Source of the DNA: Roseiarcus sp963779095
Lineage (GTDB): Bacteria; Pseudomonadota; Alphaproteobacteria; Rhizobiales; Beijerinckiaceae
Length of the DNA: 64,000 nt
Reading direction: 5' to 3'
NCBI GenBank assembly: GCA_963779095.1
Contig: CAVZWU010000004.1
Coordinates: forward strand, 12,888-76,887
Program-made: the position numbers and the translations under genes
Notes under the pieces: model-generated
Databases searched by the model: none
Told to the model about the DNA's origin: nothing
Seen by the model: only the letters and a program-made list of their open reading frames with translations
In this document: piece after piece, positions 1 to 8,820 of the stretch
Position numbering within the stretch: the stretch's first letter is position 1
Layout of the letters: every line of letters begins with the position of its first letter

Positions 1-701
1 GCATCGGCCACTACCCGACCGTCTCTTAGGACAGTGACAGTTCGGCAAATATCATAAATCTCCTCAAGATAGTGGGAGATGTAAAGGAAAGTAACTCCGT
101 TATCACGTAATTTGAGAATCCTTTCAAAGAGACGGGTTACTTCCCGCCCCTCCAACTCTGCAGTGGGCTCGTCTAAGATAATAAATCTTGTGCCCTGGCG
201 GAGAGCTCTGGCGATTTCGACGATATGGCGCTTTTCAACTGTGAGCGACCCAGCCAGTTCTCCGACATCAATCTGGAAACCCCACTCGTCTAAAACATCT
301 TGAGCTTCACGCCTTAGTCGTGACCATTTAATCAAGCCCCCGGAACCAATTGGCTGGGAGTTTAGAAATAAATTCTCCGCAACCGTTAACTGAGGAATTA
401 ATGTCGATTTTTGATAGACACATGCGACTCGATCACGCCACTTCTGAGGCGAGGCAACGTCGGGGGCGGGCTCCCCCAAAAATCGAATGAAGCCGGTATC
501 GGGCCTCAGTATGCCGGTCAACAGAGCAACTAGAGTGGATTTTCCCGCGCCGTTCCGACCAACGAGTGCCTTCGACTCGCCGGCGTTTATTGTGATCGAC
601 ACGCCTTGCAGGGCCTGACTGCCACCGAACCGCTTCGAGACATCCGTTGCCTCCGCGATCGGAAGGTCAGGCCTGCTCGCCGTTGACGCAGATAAAAGCA
701 A
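1..701 (-). CDS. Sugar ABC transporter ATP-binding protein (RbsA/MglA type), 3' end outside window
   Basis: This is the N-terminal part of a cytoplasmic ATPase that powers uptake of a sugar through a CUT2 (ribose/xylose-type) transporter. The first nucleotide-binding domain is visible: Walker A GRNGAGKS at about residues 48-55, an RbsA-like signature LTVEKRHIVEIARAL, Walker B FIILDEPTAEL and the switch histidine in LYISHYLEE. Full-length family members have about 500 residues with two such domains; here the coding sequence runs off the window edge after about 233. No ATG exists upstream in frame, so I chose TTG at 701, preceded by GGAAG seven bases upstream. It follows the binding-protein gene on the same strand by 65 bases, so the two are surely one operon. 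Base composition is lower in G+C than beyond 4400. Confidence 0.87.
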   Translation of the reverse strand, partial: MLLSASTASRPDLPIAEATDVSKRFGGSQALQGVSITINAGESKALVGRNGAGKSTLVALLTGILRPDTGFIRFLGEPAPDVASPQKWRDRVACVYQKSTLIPQLTVAENLFLNSQPIGSGGLIKWSRLRREAQDVLDEWGFQIDVGELAGSLTVEKRHIVEIARALRQGTRFIILDEPTAELEGREVTRLFERILKLRDNGVTFLYISHYLEEIYDICRTVTVLRDGRVVAD

Positions 702-766
702 GTATTTGCTTCCGGAAATCCAGAGTCACACAGTACTTTGACGCGCCTCAGCCTCTATGTTCTTCT

Positions 767-1792
767 TCAATCTTTAACCTGATTGCCCCAGAGGGATTTG
801 TCATCCACATTCTGTTTTGTCACCAGTGGTGCGGGGAGAGCGTCCATCAGATTTCCGTTGAAGGTAATGATTTCGCTGTTGTGATCGGTAGGTCCAGGCT
901 TGTATGTTTTGCCGTCGATGGCCCCCCGCAGATATTCAAAACCATATTTTACGTACAGGTCCAGCGGCTGTGAAATCGACAGATCCAACCACCCGTCACG
1001 TACAGCTTGAAGAGCTTGCGGCGCACCATCAATACCAACCAAGAAGACATGTCCTGGTTCGCCTACCTGTTTTAATTTACCAGCGCTCTTCAGGACGTTA
1101 AGCACCCCGGAGATCATGCCCGCATCCGTTTGCATAAAAATGGCACCTAGATCTGGAGTTGCGGTCACTACAGTCTGGGTTACCGAGGTCGCAACGTCAG
1201 ATTTCCAATATGTCGGCTTTTCGATTAGCTTTATATCAGGGAAAGTCTTGGCCAAGCACTCACGATAACCAGCTGAACGATCACGACCGTTGATTGTTGC
1301 GAGGTCTCCCATAAGAGATAGGGCGGTACCCTTGCCCCCAAGAGCTTTTCCGTTAGCCATACAAGCATCTACACCCATCTTGTAGTTGTTCGCTCGAACG
1401 ATCATGGCCAATTTACCGCCGTTCGGCCCGATATCGAGCGAGACAACAGGAACGTTCTTGTCTTCAGCATACTTAAGAGCCGGAATAATGGCCTCGCTAT
1501 CCGTTGCAATGACAATTATACCACGCGCGCCCAACGCAATTAGATTGTGAAAGTCGGTAATCTGCTTGCCCGGATCTCTATCTGCGTTAGCGACCGGAAG
1601 TGTTTTGATGCCATCCTTCTTCGCTCCATCCACCAACAAGTTCGCCTGTACGACCATAAACGTATTGCCCAAGAAGGGCATAGAAATCCCAAGCGTGTAA
1701 GGAGTGTCGGGGTAGGCCGCGGTTCCGATCATGGCACCACCGGCGCTGAGGGCGAGCGTGGCACCAACGATATACCTTCGACTAACCTTCAT
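767..1792 (-). CDS. Periplasmic sugar-binding protein of CUT2 ABC transporter
   Basis: This 341-residue protein is a type-I periplasmic binding protein (RbsB/XylF-like) that would capture a monosaccharide or polyol for the ATPase encoded downstream. Residues 1-25 form an export signal with basic MKVSRRY followed by a small-residue core. The mature part opens with YTLGISMPFLGNTFMVV, typical of the ribose-binding fold, and contains DFHNLIALGARGIIV and the hinge-type IFMQTDAGMISGVL. The start is supported by GGGAGGA seven bases upstream. It is divergent from the GntR regulator gene, and a 16-bp palindrome lies between the two starts, so it is probably controlled by that regulator. The substrate cannot be told from sequence. 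Confidence 0.88.
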   Translation of the reverse strand: MKVSRRYIVGATLALSAGGAMIGTAAYPDTPYTLGISMPFLGNTFMVVQANLLVDGAKKDGIKTLPVANADRDPGKQITDFHNLIALGARGIIVIATDSEAIIPALKYAEDKNVPVVSLDIGPNGGKLAMIVRANNYKMGVDACMANGKALGGKGTALSLMGDLATINGRDRSAGYRECLAKTFPDIKLIEKPTYWKSDVATSVTQTVVTATPDLGAIFMQTDAGMISGVLNVLKSAGKLKQVGEPGHVFLVGIDGAPQALQAVRDGWLDLSISQPLDLYVKYGFEYLRGAIDGKTYKPGPTDHNSEIITFNGNLMDALPAPLVTKQNVDDKSLWGNQVKD

Positions 1793-1850
1793 TTCGTGTC
1801 CTCCCTGTGCCGACCAAAGTGGTTTCGGTCATTGCACTTGCTACCGTCGC

Positions 1851-1866
1851 ATGTAGCATGCTACAT
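1851..1866. promoter_or_regulatory. Perfect palindrome, probable GntR operator
   Basis: ATGTAGCATGCTACAT is a perfect 16-base inverted repeat lying 58 bases before the binding-protein start and 57 bases before the preferred regulator start. Its position between divergent genes, one of them a GntR/FCD regulator, fits an autoregulated operator controlling both promoters. GntR-family operators are commonly short palindromes of this length. The function is inferred. Confidence 0.6.
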
Positions 1867-1923
1867 GTCAAGCGCGAGCGAGTACCCGCTAGGGGAGGTT
1901 GGGCGGTTGTTGGGCAGAGGGCG

Positions 1924-2682
1924 ATGCAGGAAATAGACCAAATTCGCGAAACTTTGGCGGACAAGGTGCATGAAGCTATTCGAACTGCGATCGTGGTCGG
2001 CGATCTCGCGCCCGGTTCACTGCACTCCGTTCAGACGCTCTCCTCACGACTTAAGGTGTCACGGACTCCGGTGCGGGAGGCGCTCTTAAAGCTCGCCGAT
2101 CAGGGGATGGTGCGTTTTGAGCGCAATAGGGGCGCACGCATCTTGCAAACCACGGTTCATGATCTCGAGGAAATTTTCTCTTTGAGGTTGCTGCTTGAGG
2201 TCCCTGCAACTTACCGAGCGGCCCAACAAATAGGATCGATCGAGCTGCGACAATTGGCGTCCTCGGTGGAAAGCTTCCGCAAACTGATCCGAAACCTGAA
2301 CGCTCGCGAGCACCTTGAACTGGATGCTCATTTTCATCGTATCATCTTGCGAGCATCGGGAAATCGCCGTCTGGCGGATTTCATCGACAGCTTACGAGAT
2401 TTGCAAATGATTCGCGGGTTCTCGGTGGTCCCAAAGGCTCGGCAGTTAGAAGAGATCTGCGTCGACCACGAGCGGATCTATGGTCACATTCTCGAGCGCG
2501 ATGCGATAGGAGCAGCAATAGCTATGCGCGAACACCTGTCACTTTCGTCTCGCCTTTTAATTGCGGAAGAAACCGGTGTGGAGGGAGACACTAAAAACTT
2601 CGCACCAATTTGGGTGGACTTTGTTGAGCTTCAGAAGCAAGATTGTGAACGATTACAACGCGGTGTAAATCCAAAGACCTAA
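1924..2682 (+). CDS. GntR-family transcriptional regulator (FCD/FadR subfamily)
   Basis: This 252-residue DNA-binding protein has an N-terminal winged helix-turn-helix (about residues 5-75, with VHEAIRTAIVVGDLAPGS and LSSRLKVSRTPVREALLKLADQGMV) and a C-terminal all-helical FCD ligand domain (about 85-225). The FCD metal-binding histidines are suggested by DAHFHRIILRASGN and the later REHLSLSSRLL. The likely ligand is a small organic acid or sugar acid linked to the adjacent genes. The same frame is open to an ATG at 1807, but that start would run through the palindrome at 1851-1866; the ATG at 1924 has GAGG six bases upstream and begins where family members normally begin. It is divergent from the binding-protein gene and followed by the dehydrogenase on the same strand. 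Confidence 0.88.
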   Translation: MQEIDQIRETLADKVHEAIRTAIVVGDLAPGSLHSVQTLSSRLKVSRTPVREALLKLADQGMVRFERNRGARILQTTVHDLEEIFSLRLLLEVPATYRAAQQIGSIELRQLASSVESFRKLIRNLNAREHLELDAHFHRIILRASGNRRLADFIDSLRDLQMIRGFSVVPKARQLEEICVDHERIYGHILERDAIGAAIAMREHLSLSSRLLIAEETGVEGDTKNFAPIWVDFVELQKQDCERLQRGVNPKT

Positions 2683-2862
2683 TTGACGGATTTAGAGCAA
2701 TAAAGGCTTCTTACTTCGATTATTCTACTTAGAGAGAAGACTACAGGACATGCGTATCTGATGATGAAGTGTAATAAAATGCCGGACAACGTATCAAAGA
2801 ATTGTGTCGGCGGTTCACTATCTAGGTAGCAAAATATTCTCAATGAGATCCTGGAGTAAACT

Positions 2863-3849
2863 GTGCCAAGGATTGAACTATTGCTGCCGGAGCCCGTATT
2901 GCCCAGCGCCCAACGCGCCATTGATGAGAGATTTGTTGGTCATCGACTTTGGGAAGCGGCGGACAAAGATAGCTTTATCCGACAAATCTCGAGTCGTGTT
3001 CGCGGCATCGCTCGAGGTCGTCATTGCACAATTGGACGATGGTTAATCGATCGGTTGCCTAACCTTGAGATAATCGCGGGATTTGGTGTTGGTTATGACG
3101 GAATTGATCTACAGTGCTGTCGAAGCCGCGGTATCGTCGTCACAAATACCCCGGACGTTCTTACTGAAGAAACCGCCGACGCTGCGTTAGGTTTACTGTT
3201 GATGACTGTTCGAGAACTTTCTGCTGCTGAGCGATATCTGCGCTCTGGCAAGTGGGTTGCGAAAGGGAACTATCCCCGATCTCAGGCTACACTTCGCGAC
3301 AGAACCATCGGTATGGTCGGACTAGGCCGAATTGGTAAAGCTGTAGCCAAGCGCATCGAAGCGCTTGGGAGGCCGATTGTTTATCACAGTCGACGACCCA
3401 ATGAAAACGTCGCCTATGAGCATTATTCCGATTTGCTTTTAATGGCTCAAGAAGTCGACACCTTGGTCGTGCTTTTGCCGGCAACGGAATCGACGCGTCA
3501 TAAGATTTCAAAGCAAGTGATTGCCGCATTGGGTGAAAGGGGGATTCTAATTAATATGGGGCGAGGCAGCGTAGTGGATGAGACCGCGTTGGTGGAAGCT
3601 TTAGTGAACCGGCAGATATTAGCTGCGGGGCTCGATGTGTACGAAAATGAACCTAACGTTCCCGAAGCACTACTTTCGCTCGAGAATGTCGTTCTTCTCC
3701 CTCACGTAGGATCCGCCTCGATCTATACGCACGATATGATGGGTCAGCTCTTAGTAAAAAATCTTCAGTCGTGGTTTGAGTTGGGTGAACCTGTTACCCC
3801 TGTCCCAGAAACGCCATGGAGAAAAGTTGGAGGTCCTCTTGCAGGCTGA
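2863..3849 (+). CDS. D-isomer-specific 2-hydroxyacid dehydrogenase (glyoxylate/hydroxypyruvate reductase-like)
   Basis: This 328-residue cytoplasmic enzyme belongs to the NAD(P)-dependent family that interconverts 2-keto acids and D-2-hydroxy acids. The C-terminal half holds the Rossmann motif GMVGLGRIGKAVAKR and the three catalytic residues of the family in order: Arg in INMGRGSVVDE, Glu in LDVYENEPNVP, and His in LPHVGSAS. The substrate-domain landmark VTNTPDVLTEETADAALGLL is also intact. A basic residue follows the Rossmann beta-strand (HSRRPNE), which often marks NADPH preference in this family. The start is GTG with GGAG about eight bases upstream. It lies 180 bases after the GntR gene on the same strand and probably acts in the catabolism of whatever the adjoining transporter imports. 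Confidence 0.88.
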   Translation: MPRIELLLPEPVLPSAQRAIDERFVGHRLWEAADKDSFIRQISSRVRGIARGRHCTIGRWLIDRLPNLEIIAGFGVGYDGIDLQCCRSRGIVVTNTPDVLTEETADAALGLLLMTVRELSAAERYLRSGKWVAKGNYPRSQATLRDRTIGMVGLGRIGKAVAKRIEALGRPIVYHSRRPNENVAYEHYSDLLLMAQEVDTLVVLLPATESTRHKISKQVIAALGERGILINMGRGSVVDETALVEALVNRQILAAGLDVYENEPNVPEALLSLENVVLLPHVGSASIYTHDMMGQLLVKNLQSWFELGEPVTPVPETPWRKVGGPLAG

Positions 3850-4354
3850 TTCCCAGTGACAGCCTCTCGTGCTTCACACGGGCGCCGCCAGGCTCTGAAT
3901 TGGCGGAAGGCCGCCGAGGTGCCCGCTTTCTTTTTTCCGGCGATCTGTGCGGGGCCGGGGACAACTTGGGTACCCGGCCTGAAGGTCGGTGACCGTTGGT
4001 GCTGGTGTGGCCTCGCTGGCGAGAAGCGTTCGAGGCAGGCCAGGCCCCCGCGTGGTCTTGCGGGCTACGCACGAAGGCGCTCTGGACCACTGTGGGCTTG
4101 CATGTCTCAAGCGGTTCGCGTGAACCTTGCCTGCCTGACGCTCACGCACGACACTTGTCGCGAAGCTTCCGCCGCAGGATCCGGGCTTTCGGTTACCTTG
4201 CGGTTACAGTTTCGGGGCGACGCATCCGTGCACTGCTGTTCAAGGACGTCCACTCGGGTTCAAGGAACTGCTCTGACCGCGCTTCGTGAACTGCTAAGGA
4301 CTTTCGAAGATCGCCGTGAACAGCGACGCAGTCTTTCAACACATACTCTGCGTG
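3850..4354. other. Intergenic stretch with no supported gene
   Basis: About 500 bases between the dehydrogenase and the tRNA fragment. Open frames exist on both strands, but their translations are rich in Arg, Pro and Ser, resemble no family I know, and lack convincing ribosome sites. G+C is higher than in the preceding genes. It may be the distal non-coding end of an integrated element. Confidence 0.5.
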
Positions 4355-4355
4355 G

Positions 4356-4400
4356 TTCCTAAACCTGGGGTCAGAGGTTCAAGTCCTCTCCGGGACGCCC
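4356..4400 (+). pseudogene. 3' fragment of tRNA-Arg(CCT); putative attachment site
   Basis: The segment reproduces a tRNA from the anticodon loop to the 3' end. It shows loop TTCCTAA (anticodon CCT), 3' anticodon stem ACCTG, a five-base variable loop, a perfect T arm (AGAGG, loop TTCAAGT, CCTCT), acceptor strand CCGGGAC, discriminator G and then CCC where CCA is expected. The bases to the left do not supply a D arm, a pairing anticodon strand or GTCCCGG, so this is not a complete gene. Integrases commonly recombine in exactly this half of a tRNA gene and leave such a copy at the far end of the island. The orientation places the intact tRNA to the left, outside the window, and the island at coordinates below 4356. 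Confidence 0.72.
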
Positions 4401-5219
4401 CTCAAAACAGGCGACCAGCGCATCTCTAGACCAGATCGAAGCCGCCTCGTGACCGCAAAAAGCCGAGCTGTCCTGCGATGTTGGGCGGCTCATGGCTGAA
4501 ATGGCGATGATTGTCCGGGCGCTTGAGCACGATCCGCCGGACTTTCCCGCGTGCCAGCGGTCGGCGGCGTTCAACGCGCGCTTCTCAATCTGGAACGGCG
4601 GAGACTCAGGTGATTGAACGCCGAATGAAGCGATCACGCCGCGACTGGTGCGCACAAGATTTGCGCTCGGGCCTTTCGCTCCGACGCTGCGGCGGCTGAC
4701 CCGAGCGCCTTCGATGAGGAGAAAGAGCGTATCGGCGAGAAGTTCCGGCTGCGAAGCGCCGGCTGCCTTGCAGAGATTCGTCAGGCGATCGCGCTGGCGG
4801 ATCTTAAATTCCTCAATAACGCGAAGGCCCGGGTGGCCTTCCTCAGTCAGTTCGACGGCAGCGTTGGCGAGGTCGCAGCCGCGCTCGTCCTCGGCGATGA
4901 AGATCGCCGCCTTGTCCATGAATCCGTAAAGCTGACCACGCGGGTCGCCCGGATTCTCGGCCTCGATTTCGGCCCAGACTTCGTCTGATTTTCGCCCTTT
5001 GTAGTTCAGATACTCAATAACGAGTTCGTCCTTCGAGTCGAAGTGGCGATAGAGCGCCATTTTGCTCGTGCCCGCAGCCTCGGCGATGGCCTCGACGCCG
5101 ACGCCGCGGATGCCGCGGCGGTGGAAGAGGTCCTGGGCGCAGTCGAAGATCCGGTCGCGGGACCTCCCGGCCTTGGAAGCAGGGACCTCGGGACACGGAC
5201 CGGGTTTTTCTTTGTTCAT
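4371..5219 (-). CDS. TetR-family transcriptional regulator with aberrant C-terminus
   Basis: The first roughly 200 residues are a normal TetR repressor: a helix-turn-helix at about 20-65 (RIFDCAQDLFHRRGIRGV, VEAIAEAAGTSKMALYRHF, with DSKDELV) and a helical ligand domain ending near LFLLIEGARVSRRSVGAKG. The remaining roughly 80 residues resemble no TetR C-terminus. The last ones (GRPGEDLNL) are translated antisense through the tRNA fragment at 4371-4400, so the original stop has been lost or displaced by a frameshift or recombination. It is divergent from the small gene and efflux pump at 5343-9955, and TACCG-type operators lie between, so it probably represses the pump and itself in response to a toxic compound. 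Confidence 0.85.
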   Translation of the reverse strand: MNKEKPGPCPEVPASKAGRSRDRIFDCAQDLFHRRGIRGVGVEAIAEAAGTSKMALYRHFDSKDELVIEYLNYKGRKSDEVWAEIEAENPGDPRGQLYGFMDKAAIFIAEDERGCDLANAAVELTEEGHPGLRVIEEFKIRQRDRLTNLCKAAGASQPELLADTLFLLIEGARVSRRSVGAKGPSANLVRTSRGVIASFGVQSPESPPFQIEKRALNAADRWHAGKSGGSCSSARTIIAISAMSRPTSQDSSAFCGHEAASIWSRDALVACFEGRPGEDLNL

Positions 5220-5237
5220 GGCGCTTGACGAACCCGT

Positions 5238-5272
5238 TACCGATCGGTATCAGATACCGATACCGACCGGTA
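5238..5272. promoter_or_regulatory. Clustered TACCG palindromes, probable TetR operator
   Basis: Three overlapping inverted repeats sit just upstream of the TetR start: TACCGATCGGTA (5238-5249, perfect), GGTATCAGATACC (5246-5258, perfect with one central base) and TACCGACCGGTA (5261-5272, one mismatch pair). TetR repressors bind such sites as dimers, often in pairs. The position between the divergent TetR and efflux genes makes control of both promoters likely. Confidence 0.65.
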
Positions 5273-5342
5273 CCATCCCGCTTCGGCAGAGTCAAACTGC
5301 TACGGCGGCGCCCCGGACGCCCAGCCGAAAGGAACACCCGCC

Positions 5343-5609
5343 ATGGCGTATCCCAACGCGCCCACAATCGACACCCTCCTGGCGGACTCGCTCATTCAGA
5401 AAGTGATGCGCGCCGACCGCGTCGAGCCCCTGGCGCTAAGAAGCCTGCTCGAGGGGACCGCGCGCCGCATCGCCGACGCGCGGCGAGGCGCCGCTGTGCA
5501 GGTCGGGCAGGATCTCGGCCGGCGCGGCGCGTTCCGGGGGCCGCTGCTGCTGATGCGGCCGCCGGCGCGCGCGCCGGGCGGCCAATGCGGAGCATCCCTC
5601 TGCGGCTGA
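5343..5609 (+). CDS. Small hypothetical protein upstream of RND pump
   Basis: An 88-residue frame starting ATG GCG TAT CCC, with GAAAGGA about six bases upstream. The N-terminal half (TIDTLLADSLIQKVMRADRV, then EPLALRSLLEGTARRIADAR) looks like a genuine helical protein. The second half is Arg/Gly/Pro-rich and may be read in a shifted frame, because the next gene has clear frameshifts too. I do not recognise a family. It lies between the TetR operators and the pump gene on the pump strand, so it is probably co-transcribed. Confidence 0.5.
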   Translation: MAYPNAPTIDTLLADSLIQKVMRADRVEPLALRSLLEGTARRIADARRGAAVQVGQDLGRRGAFRGPLLLMRPPARAPGGQCGASLCG

Positions 5610-5638
5610 TCTTGTTGCGCTGAAGCCGAGGCGATCGA

Positions 5639-8600
5639 GTGGTCGGCTTCTTCATCCAACGTCCGATCTTCGCGTCGGCGATCGCCGCGATCCTGGTGCT
5701 CGCGGGCGCGATCTGCTTTTTCCTGCTGCCCGTCTCGCAATTTCCCGAGATCACGCCGCCGCAGGTTGTCGTGAGCGCCAACTATCCCGGAGCGAGCGCT
5801 CAGGTCGTCGCCGATACGGTGACGACCCCGCTCGAAGAGCAGATCAACGGCGTCGAGGGCATGACGTACATGTCCTCGGCGAGCTCGAATGACGGCTCAT
5901 CGACCATTACTGTCACCTTCAAGGTCGGCTATCCGCTCAACATCGCCGCGGTCGACGTGCAGAACCGGGTGTCGCAGGCGGCGTCCTCGCTTCCGGCGAT
6001 CGTCAATCAGGGCGGGGTGACGATTAAAAAGCAGAATCCGAACTTTGTCCTCATCGTCAATCTCGTCTCGCCGGATCGTTCGGTCGAATTCGGTGACGCT
6101 GTCGAACTACGCCTATCTGCAGATCGTCGACCAGTTGAAGCGCCTTCCGGGCGTCGGCGACGTTCAGATGTTCGGCGAGCGCCGCTATTCGATGCGCGTC
6201 TGGCTCGATCCCGACGAGCTCGCCAATCTCGGCGTGACCGCCGTCGACGTCCAGAACGCCATCGCCGAGCAGAACGTTCAGGTCGCCGCCGGCAAGATCG
6301 GCCAGTCTCCAGCCCCTGCCGGGACCGCGTTTGAGTTGCAGGTCAACGCCCGGGGACGGCTCACCGATCCGCAGGAATTTTCCAACATCATCGTCCGAGC
6401 CGATCCGGCGAGCGGCGCCGTCGTGCGGCTGAGGGATGTAGGGCGCGTCGAACTCGGGGCGCTCCAATACTCATCGTCCGCCTATTTCGGCAAAGACCCC
6501 ACGGTCGTGATGGGCATCTTCCAGATGCCCGGCTCCAACGCGCTCGACCTGCAGCGGCAGGTGAAAGCGAAGATGGAGGAGCTCGCGAAGCGCTTTCCGC
6601 CCGGAATCGCCTATGCGATGCACTATGACACCACACGCTTCGTGTCGGCGGCGATGCACGACGTGGTGAGCACCTTGAGCGAGGCGCTACTCCTCGTCGT
6701 ACTCGTCGTCTTCGTCTTTCTGCAGAGCTGGCGCGCGACGATCATTCCCACAATCGCGATTCCTGTTTCGCTGATCGCGACGCTCGCGGTGATGGAGGTC
6801 CTCGGCTTCTCGCTCAACATGCTGAGCCTACTCGGCATGGTGCTCGCGATCGGCCTTGTCGTCGACGACGCGATTGTCGTGGTGGAGAATGTCGAACGCC
6901 AGCTCGAAGCCGGTTTGCCGCCGCTCCAAGCGGCGAAAAAGGCCATGTCCGAAGTGACGGGGCCGATCATCGCCACGACGGCGGTGCTAATGGCCGTTTT
7001 CATTCCTGTGGCGTTCATTCCTGGCGTCGCCGGGCGACTCTATAACCAGTTCGCGCTGACGGTTGCGATCTCTGTCGGGATTTCGGCCTTCAACTCGCTG
7101 ACGCTTAGCCCGGCGCTCAGCGCCGCGTTTCTGCGTCATGGGCCCAAAGGGCAATTCGTCCTGTTCCGCTGGTTCAACGCCGGCTTCGATTGGCTGGCGA
7201 ATTTTTATGCGCGCGCCGTCAGGCAGTTCATTCGCTTCGGCTGGGCGCTAGTCGCAGTCTTTTTTCTTTTCGTCGGCGGCGCCTATGTGCTGTCGCGCTC
7301 AATCCCGACCACCTTTCTGCCGGTTGAGGACCAGGGCTACTTCTTCGTCGTCGTGCAACTGCCGGACGGCGCCTCGCTCGAGCGGACCGACACGGTGGCG
7401 AAGAAGGTGCGGGACATCCTGCAGGCGACGCCGGGGGTCCAGATTGCCGGTTTCATCAGCGGCCTCAACTTCCTGACCAATGCCGCCCAGTCGAACTCGG
7501 CAGTCGAATTCGCAGTGCTGAAACCATGGAGCGAGCGCGGGCCGGAAGAGAACGCATCGGCCTTGGTCGCTTCGGTACGCCCAAAGCTGCTCGCAATCCC
7601 GGAAGCCTTCGCTCTGAGCTTCGATCCTCCCTCGGTCAATGGGCTTGGCACGACGGGCGGCTTCGAATTCGAGGTCGAGGATCTGGCGGGACGCGGAGGC
7701 GCGCAGCTCAGCGAAGCCACTCAGGCGCTGATCGCCGCTGCGCGCAAGCAGCCGGAGCTCAACCCGCAGTCGTTGTTCACTTCGTTCTCGGCCTCGACGC
7801 CGCAGCTCTTTTATGATCTCGACCGGACGAAGGCGAAGCTGCTCGGCCTCAGTTTGCCGGACGTCTTCAATACGCTGCAGATCTATCTGGGCTCGCTCTA
7901 CGTTAACGACTTCAATCTGTTCGGCCACACGTTCCGCGTCACAATGCAGGCTGACACAAAGTCACGCGCCTCTCCCTCCGATCTCAGCAAACTCTACGTT
8001 CGCAACAGCACCGGAGGCATGATTCCCTTGAACGTGCTCGGCACGCTCAAGCCGATCGTCGGGCCAGAGACCGTGCCGCATTACAACAATTACGCTTCGG
8101 CCCTCATCAATGGCGCTCCGGCGCCGGGCTTCAGCTCGAGCCAGGCTGTCGCCGCGATGCAGCGCGCAGCGGCCGAGTCGTTGCCGCGCGATTTCGGCTA
8201 CGAATGGACAGGCGTGACCTATCAGGAGCTGAGCGCCGGCTCGCTCGCCACCATCGTCCTCGCGCTCGCGATCTTCTTCGTGTTCATGATCCTTGCCGCG
8301 CAATACGAGAGCTGGTCGATGCCGTTCATGGTGCTCTCGTCGGCGCCGCTGGCGCTAGTCGGCGCGCTTGGCGCGATCTGGATCCGCCAGATGCAGGTCG
8401 ACGTCTATTCGCAGATCGGCTTTGTCATGCTGATCGGACTTGCAGCCAAGAACGCCATTCTGATCGTTGAATTCGCCAAGCGGCGGCGCGAGGAAGGCTT
8501 GCCGGTCATTGAAGCCGCGATGGAGGCTGGGCGGCTGCGCCTGCGGCCGATCCTGATGACCGCCTTCGCCTTCATTTTCGGCGTGCTGCCGCTTATGTTC

Positions 8601-8803
8601 GCGAGCGGCGCGGGCGCTGCGAGCCGTCAGTCGCTGGCACGGCCGTCTTTGGCGGCATGGTCGCGGCGACGTTGCTGACGCTGATTTTCGTGCCGGTGTT
8701 CTACGCCCTCATTGAACGCGCTCGAGAGGGACGCGAGGCGGCGAAAGCCGCGTCGCCGCATACCCACGCTCGTCTTGCGCCCCACGCCGAAGCCGCCGAA
8801 TGA
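5639..8803 (+). CDS. RND multidrug efflux permease (HAE1/AcrB-like), two frameshifts
   Basis: The sum of three frames encodes an inner-membrane proton/drug antiporter of the AcrB-MexF type. It begins MVGFFIQRPIFASAIAAILV (TM1). The proton-relay residues are present: the Asp pair in IGLVVDDAIVVVEN and the Lys in LAAKNAILIVEFAKR. Frame breaks occur near 6080-6088, just after NLVSPDRS, and near 8637, where one G appears missing in what should read CTGGGCACG. After the second, the family C-terminus (VFGGMVAATLLTLIFVPVFY) continues to the stop at 8801-8803. Total length, about 1050 residues, is normal. The start is GTG with GAGG upstream. The adaptor gene follows at once. The breaks may be sequencing errors or real inactivation. 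Confidence 0.88.
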
Positions 8804-8820
8804 AGCTCAGGAGTTCTTCC

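Noticed and set aside
1807..1923. Longer N-terminus for the GntR regulator from ATG 1807
   Set aside because: It would be translated through the palindromic operator and adds residues absent from the family.
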